A stretch of DNA of 5,339 bases from Thioalkalicoccus limnaeus. GTDB lineage: Bacteria > Pseudomonadota > Gammaproteobacteria > Chromatiales > Chromatiaceae. The stretch's first letter is position 1. Each line of letters opens with the position of its first letter. The DNA is taken from positions 1 to 5,339 of the forward strand of contig NZ_JBDKXB010000055.1 in assembly GCF_041197575.1 (NCBI RefSeq), in the 5' to 3' direction. The translations under genes and the position numbers were made by a program. This document shows positions 1 through 5,339 of this stretch, piece by piece. The notes beneath the pieces are model-generated. The model ran no database searches and had not been told where the DNA came from. It saw only the letters and a program-made list of their open reading frames with translations.

Positions 1-8
1 GGCACAAA

Positions 9-44
9 AAAAACCCCCATCGTTGTTTGGTGATGGGGGTTTTT
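9..44 (-). terminator. Rho-independent terminator of the rRNA operon
   Basis: A perfect 13-bp inverted repeat (9-21 with 32-44) encloses a 10-nt loop (22-31). Its core is CCCCCATC/GATGGGGG, extended by five A:T pairs. Read on the minus strand, the hairpin runs into a tract of eight U residues (6-13), three of them beyond the stem. It starts about 8 nt after the 5S 3' end, where an rRNA operon terminator is expected. The A tract mirrors the T tract, so it could also work in the opposite direction, but no plus-strand gene is visible in the window to use it. Confidence 0.93.
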
Positions 45-52
45 GTGTGAGG

Positions 53-169
53 GCCTGGCGGTGACCGACTTTCGCATGGGGAGGCCCCACACTATCATGG
101 GCGATACACCGTTTCACTTCTGAGTTCGGGATGGGATCAGGTGGTTCCAGTGCTCTATGGCCGCCAGGG
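53..169 (-). rRNA. rrf: 5S ribosomal RNA
   Basis: This is the 5S rRNA of the large ribosomal subunit. The two ends form an 8-bp terminal helix: CCTGGCGG at the 5' end (plus 161-168) pairs with CCGCCAGG at the 3' end (plus 54-61). The interior contains the conserved CCCGAACTCAGAAGTGAAAC stretch and the TAGTGTGGGG..CCCCATGCGA loop E/helix IV region found in proteobacterial 5S. The length of about 117 nt is normal (about 115-120). It is the last gene of the operon, about 80 nt after 23S and just before the terminator. The exact mature ends are uncertain by one to three bases. Confidence 0.97.
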
Positions 170-178
170 AAACGGGTG

Positions 179-204
179 GTGGCTCGGTGTGTTGACCGAG
201 CCAC
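179..204 (-). other. Hairpin in the 23S-5S spacer
   Basis: A perfect 10-bp inverted repeat (GTGGCTCGGT at 179-188, ACCGAGCCAC at 195-204) encloses a 6-nt loop. It lies between the 23S processing stem and the 5S 5' end and does not overlap either. There is no U tract, so it is not a terminator. A role as a processing or folding element that separates pre-23S from pre-5S is inferred from its position; in Escherichia coli, RNase E cuts in this spacer. Confidence 0.7.
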
Positions 205-206
205 GA

Positions 207-248
207 GGTGAGGTGTGAGGTGTTGGCTCACAATGTTTGGGTGTTATA

Positions 249-256
<8 letters not shown>
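207..256 (-). other. 3' arm of the pre-23S processing stem
   Basis: This segment is complementary to the 23S 5' flank at 3125-3176. The paired blocks are 207-217 with 3166-3176 (11 bp), 223-227 with 3161-3165 (5 bp), 234-241 with 3139-3146 (8 bp) and 243-256 with 3125-3138 (14 bp). They are separated by a 5-nt bulge, an asymmetric internal loop and one bulged base (242). The innermost block includes the terminal bases of mature 23S. Known rRNA maturation uses such a helix as the RNase III substrate that frees pre-23S. Confidence 0.88.
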
Positions 257-3124
<2,868 letters not shown>

Positions 3125-3131
<7 letters not shown>

Positions 3132-3176
3132 ATATAACCCCAAACACTTTGAGGCCATACGCCAACACACCTCACC
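3125..3176 (-). other. 5' arm of the pre-23S processing stem
   Basis: This is the partner of 207-256. It lies between the spacer boxA and the 23S 5' end and overlaps the first seven bases of mature 23S. The innermost 14-bp block and the next 8-bp block are perfect apart from one base bulged on the opposite arm. The outer 11-bp block, 3166-3176, begins only 3 nt after boxA. The two arms are about 2.9 kb apart, so the complementarity marks a co-transcriptional helix looping out the whole 23S. Confidence 0.88.
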
Positions 3177-3179
3177 ACA

Positions 3180-3191
3180 TTGTTAAAGATC
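3180..3191 (-). promoter_or_regulatory. boxA antitermination element in the tRNA-23S spacer
   Basis: The minus strand reads GATCTTTAACAA, matching ten of the twelve bases of the Escherichia coli rrn boxA core GCTCTTTAACAA (only its first two bases differ). It lies about 50 nt before 23S and just after tRNA-Ala. In characterised systems, NusB-NusE (ribosomal protein S10) binds boxA RNA, keeping RNA polymerase resistant to Rho and assisting rRNA folding. A second boxA copy before 23S is common in gammaproteobacterial operons. Confidence 0.85.
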
Positions 3192-3203
3192 CCAACACAC
3201 CCC

Positions 3204-3279
3204 TGGTGGAGCCAGGGAGAATCGAACTCCCGACCTCCTGCGTGCAAAGCAGGCGCTCTCCCAACTGAGCTATGACCCC
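3204..3279 (-). tRNA. tRNA-Ala (anticodon UGC)
   Basis: The 76-nt cloverleaf closes fully. Acceptor GGGGTCA pairs with TGGCTCC, including the G3:U70 wobble that is the alanine identity element. The D arm is GCTC/GAGC, the anticodon arm CCTGC/GCAGG with loop TTTGCAC (anticodon TGC at plus 3244-3246), and the T arm GGGAG/CTCCC with loop TTCGATT. A73 and the 3' CCA (3204-3206) are encoded in the DNA. It lies 9 nt downstream of tRNA-Ile in the 16S-23S spacer and is released from the same precursor. Confidence 0.98.
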
Positions 3280-3288
3280 CACACTCAA

Positions 3289-3365
<77 letters not shown>

Positions 3366-3384
3366 AAAGATCAGGTCAAAATAC

Positions 3385-3420
3385 GTTCAGGTAACTTGTG
3401 CGGATGCCCTGGCACACCAA
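3385..3420 (-). other. 3' arm of the pre-16S processing stem
   Basis: All 36 bases pair without interruption with the leader at 5073-5108. I count 25 Watson-Crick and 11 G:U pairs, with position 3385 opposite 5108 and 3420 opposite 5073. It lies 24 nt downstream of the 16S 3' end and about 20 nt before tRNA-Ile. This is the expected RNase III substrate that excises pre-16S. The many G:U pairs mean a simple exact inverted-repeat search would miss it. Confidence 0.9.
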
Positions 3421-3443
3421 CAGCGCGCCCAAAGCCTCTTCAG

Positions 3444-4980
<1,537 letters not shown>

Positions 4981-4991
4981 AAATCCCTCAA

Positions 4992-5012
4992 CCATAACAA
5001 ACTACGTTACGG
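4992..5012 (-). other. Small hairpin in the 16S leader
   Basis: A 7-bp hairpin (4992-4998 with 5006-5012, one pair being G:U) encloses a 7-nt loop. It ends 12 nt before the 16S 5' end and lies inside the loop closed by the large 16S processing helix. A role in leader folding or in the final 5' trimming of 16S is only inferred from position. Confidence 0.45.
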
Positions 5013-5072
5013 CCTCAAACATCACTCACCAGATGGCACAAACCACCCAGCTCTCGCCTCAGGTCAACACCC

Positions 5073-5108
5073 TCAGCGCACCAAAGCACCCACACAAATT
5101 ACCTAAAC
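5073..5108 (-). other. 5' arm of the pre-16S processing stem
   Basis: This is the partner of 3385-3420, starting 4 nt downstream of boxA. The helix runs 36 pairs without a bulge. Beyond it, a G-G mismatch is followed by five more possible pairs towards 16S (5068-5072 with 3421-3426). The G:U pairs tend to have U or G on this arm where the other arm would allow C or A, in keeping with the G+T richness of the leader strand. Confidence 0.9.
5089..5096 (-). promoter_or_regulatory. boxC element of the rrn leader
   Basis: The minus strand reads TGTGTGGG, identical to the boxC octamer of E. coli rRNA leaders, in the wider context TTTGTGTGGGTGC. It lies 16 nt downstream of boxA and within the 16S processing helix. 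The boxA-boxC spacing and order match the classical leader. BoxC's contribution to antitermination is less well defined than boxA's. Confidence 0.7.
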
Positions 5109-5112
5109 CGTC

Positions 5113-5124
5113 TTTCTAAAGATC
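5113..5124 (-). promoter_or_regulatory. boxA antitermination element in the 16S leader
   Basis: The minus strand reads GATCTTTAGAAA. It shares GATCTTTA with the spacer boxA at 3180-3191 and then diverges (GAAA instead of ACAA). It lies about 70 nt after the predicted transcription start and 132 nt before 16S. NusB-S10 recognition of boxA RNA is established for E. coli; its use here is inferred from sequence, position and the second copy. Confidence 0.75.
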
Positions 5125-5196
5125 AATCCAACTCCCTCCGGCTCAACCACCCCTCCCTAGGCCCTCAACAACACATCAGCGCCGCCAAGACGAACC

Positions 5197-5224
5197 ATAT
5201 TACCACAACCAAACTCCCTGTCAA
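5197..5224 (-). promoter_or_regulatory. Main sigma70 promoter of the rRNA operon
   Basis: The -35 box TTGACA (plus 5219-5224) is a perfect consensus. It is separated by 16 bp from the -10 box TAATAT (plus 5197-5202). The -10 is preceded by TGG, giving the extended -10 TGn motif. A 16-bp spacer is typical of rrn P1 promoters. Transcription should begin around 5188-5191, giving a leader of about 210 nt. The bases between -10 and the start read GGTTCGTC, moderately GC-rich, which would suit stringent control by ppGpp/DksA, but that is inference. There is no AT-rich UP element upstream; the segment is G-rich instead. Confidence 0.88.
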
Positions 5225-5226
5225 CA

Positions 5227-5258
5227 CCCCCTCCAAAACCCCCAACCCAAGCCGCCCC
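5227..5258 (-). other. Putative G-quadruplex motif upstream of the -35 box
   Basis: Four G runs of 4, 3, 5 and 5 bases (plus-strand C runs 5255-5258, 5246-5248, 5239-5243 and 5227-5231) are separated by loops of 6, 2 and 7 nt. This satisfies the usual G3+N1-7 rule. The G-rich strand is the non-template strand and the motif ends 2 bp from the -35 box. Whether it folds in the cell is unknown. Confidence 0.5.
5242..5253. repeat. 12-bp direct repeat, copy proximal to the promoter
   Basis: The plus strand reads CCAACCCAAGCC, identical to 5282-5293. The copies start exactly 40 bp apart, close to four helical turns. This copy overlaps the G-quadruplex motif. The flanking bases differ, so this is not a simple tandem duplication of a 40-bp unit. 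Confidence 0.6.
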
Positions 5259-5281
5259 AAAGACCTCAACAACCCTCAAGA

Positions 5282-5293
5282 CCAACCCAAGCC
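5282..5293. repeat. 12-bp direct repeat, distal copy
   Basis: This is the second exact copy of CCAACCCAAGCC. It is about 60 bp upstream of the main -35 box and just downstream of the weaker promoter-like -10 at 5306-5311. It could be an activator-binding site (inference) or chance in a low-complexity stretch. Confidence 0.6.
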
Positions 5294-5305
5294 AGGAAGC
5301 CAAAA

Positions 5306-5334
5306 AGCATAACAAACCAAAAAACAAAACTCAA
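5306..5334 (-). promoter_or_regulatory. Possible second, upstream promoter
   Basis: The minus strand has TTGAGT (plus 5329-5334), a 17-bp T-rich spacer and TATGCT (plus 5306-5311). Each hexamer matches the sigma70 consensus at four of six positions. Tandem promoters are common in rRNA operons, which makes this worth noting. The match is weak and the window ends 5 bp beyond it, so any UP element cannot be judged. Confidence 0.3.
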
Positions 5335-5339
5335 CACGA

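Larger units (their letters stand above)
4981..5190 (-). other. Transcribed 16S leader, non-coding
   Basis: This is the roughly 210-nt leader from the predicted start of transcription to mature 16S. In transcript order it holds boxA (5113-5124), the 5' arm of the pre-16S helix (5073-5108) with boxC inside it (5089-5096), and a small hairpin at 4992-5012. I see no open frame with a plausible ribosome binding site. The order boxA, boxC, processing stem, 16S matches the classical enterobacterial rrn leader. I see no clear boxB hairpin before boxA. Confidence 0.8.
5225..5339. other. Region upstream of the rRNA promoter, no gene seen
   Basis: No open frame with a ribosome binding site is visible on either strand. 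The plus strand is almost all A and C: in 5201-5300, 84 of 100 bases. The stretch holds a G-quadruplex motif on the minus strand (5227-5258), a 12-bp direct repeat (5242-5253 and 5282-5293) and a weak promoter-like pair (5306-5334). The window ends before any upstream neighbour gene appears. Confidence 0.7.

Noticed and set aside
3280..3280. An extra G directly before tRNA-Ala that would lengthen the G run at its 5' end to five.
   Set aside because: The seven acceptor pairs close properly from 3279, with G3:U70 in place. The extra G is precursor sequence removed by RNase P.
5131..5160. A boxB-like hairpin before the leader boxA.
   Set aside because: The segment is a G-rich run on the minus strand with no complementary arm nearby, so no stable hairpin forms.

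Overview
The window holds one complete bacterial ribosomal RNA operon, read entirely on the minus strand (right to left as given). I see no credible protein-coding gene. In transcription order it contains: an upstream promoter region (about 5190-5339), a leader with boxA and boxC antitermination elements (4981-5190), 16S rRNA (3444-4980), tRNA-Ile(GAU) (3289-3365), tRNA-Ala(UGC) (3204-3279), 23S rRNA (249-3131), 5S rRNA (53-169) and a Rho-independent terminator (9-44).

The organism is very probably a gammaproteobacterium. The 16S and 23S read as proteobacterial, the order 16S-Ile-Ala-23S-5S is typical, both tRNAs encode their CCA ends, and the leader carries an Escherichia-like boxA plus the boxC octamer. 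I cannot name a genus from memory; aligning 4454-4980 and 3444-4454 to a 16S reference set would settle it. All three rRNAs have near-standard lengths (about 1537, 2883 and 117 nt), so introns or large intervening sequences are unlikely.

The parts work as one transcript. A strong sigma70 promoter (TTGACA, 16-bp spacer, TAATAT with an extended -10 TG) sits about 200 nt before 16S. The flanks of 16S form an uninterrupted 36-bp helix (5073-5108 with 3385-3420). The flanks of 23S form a second long, bulged helix (207-256 with 3125-3176). Both are what RNase III is known to cleave to release pre-16S and pre-23S. The two tRNAs lie between the helices, a 10-bp hairpin lies between 23S and 5S, and the transcript ends in a 13-bp hairpin followed by a U tract.

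No previously undescribed system is evident. The least ordinary stretch is the promoter region. Where an AT-rich UP element would normally lie, the non-template strand has four G runs fitting a G-quadruplex motif. A 12-bp direct repeat recurs exactly 40 bp apart, a second weaker promoter-like pair lies at the right edge, and the strand is strikingly G+T rich.
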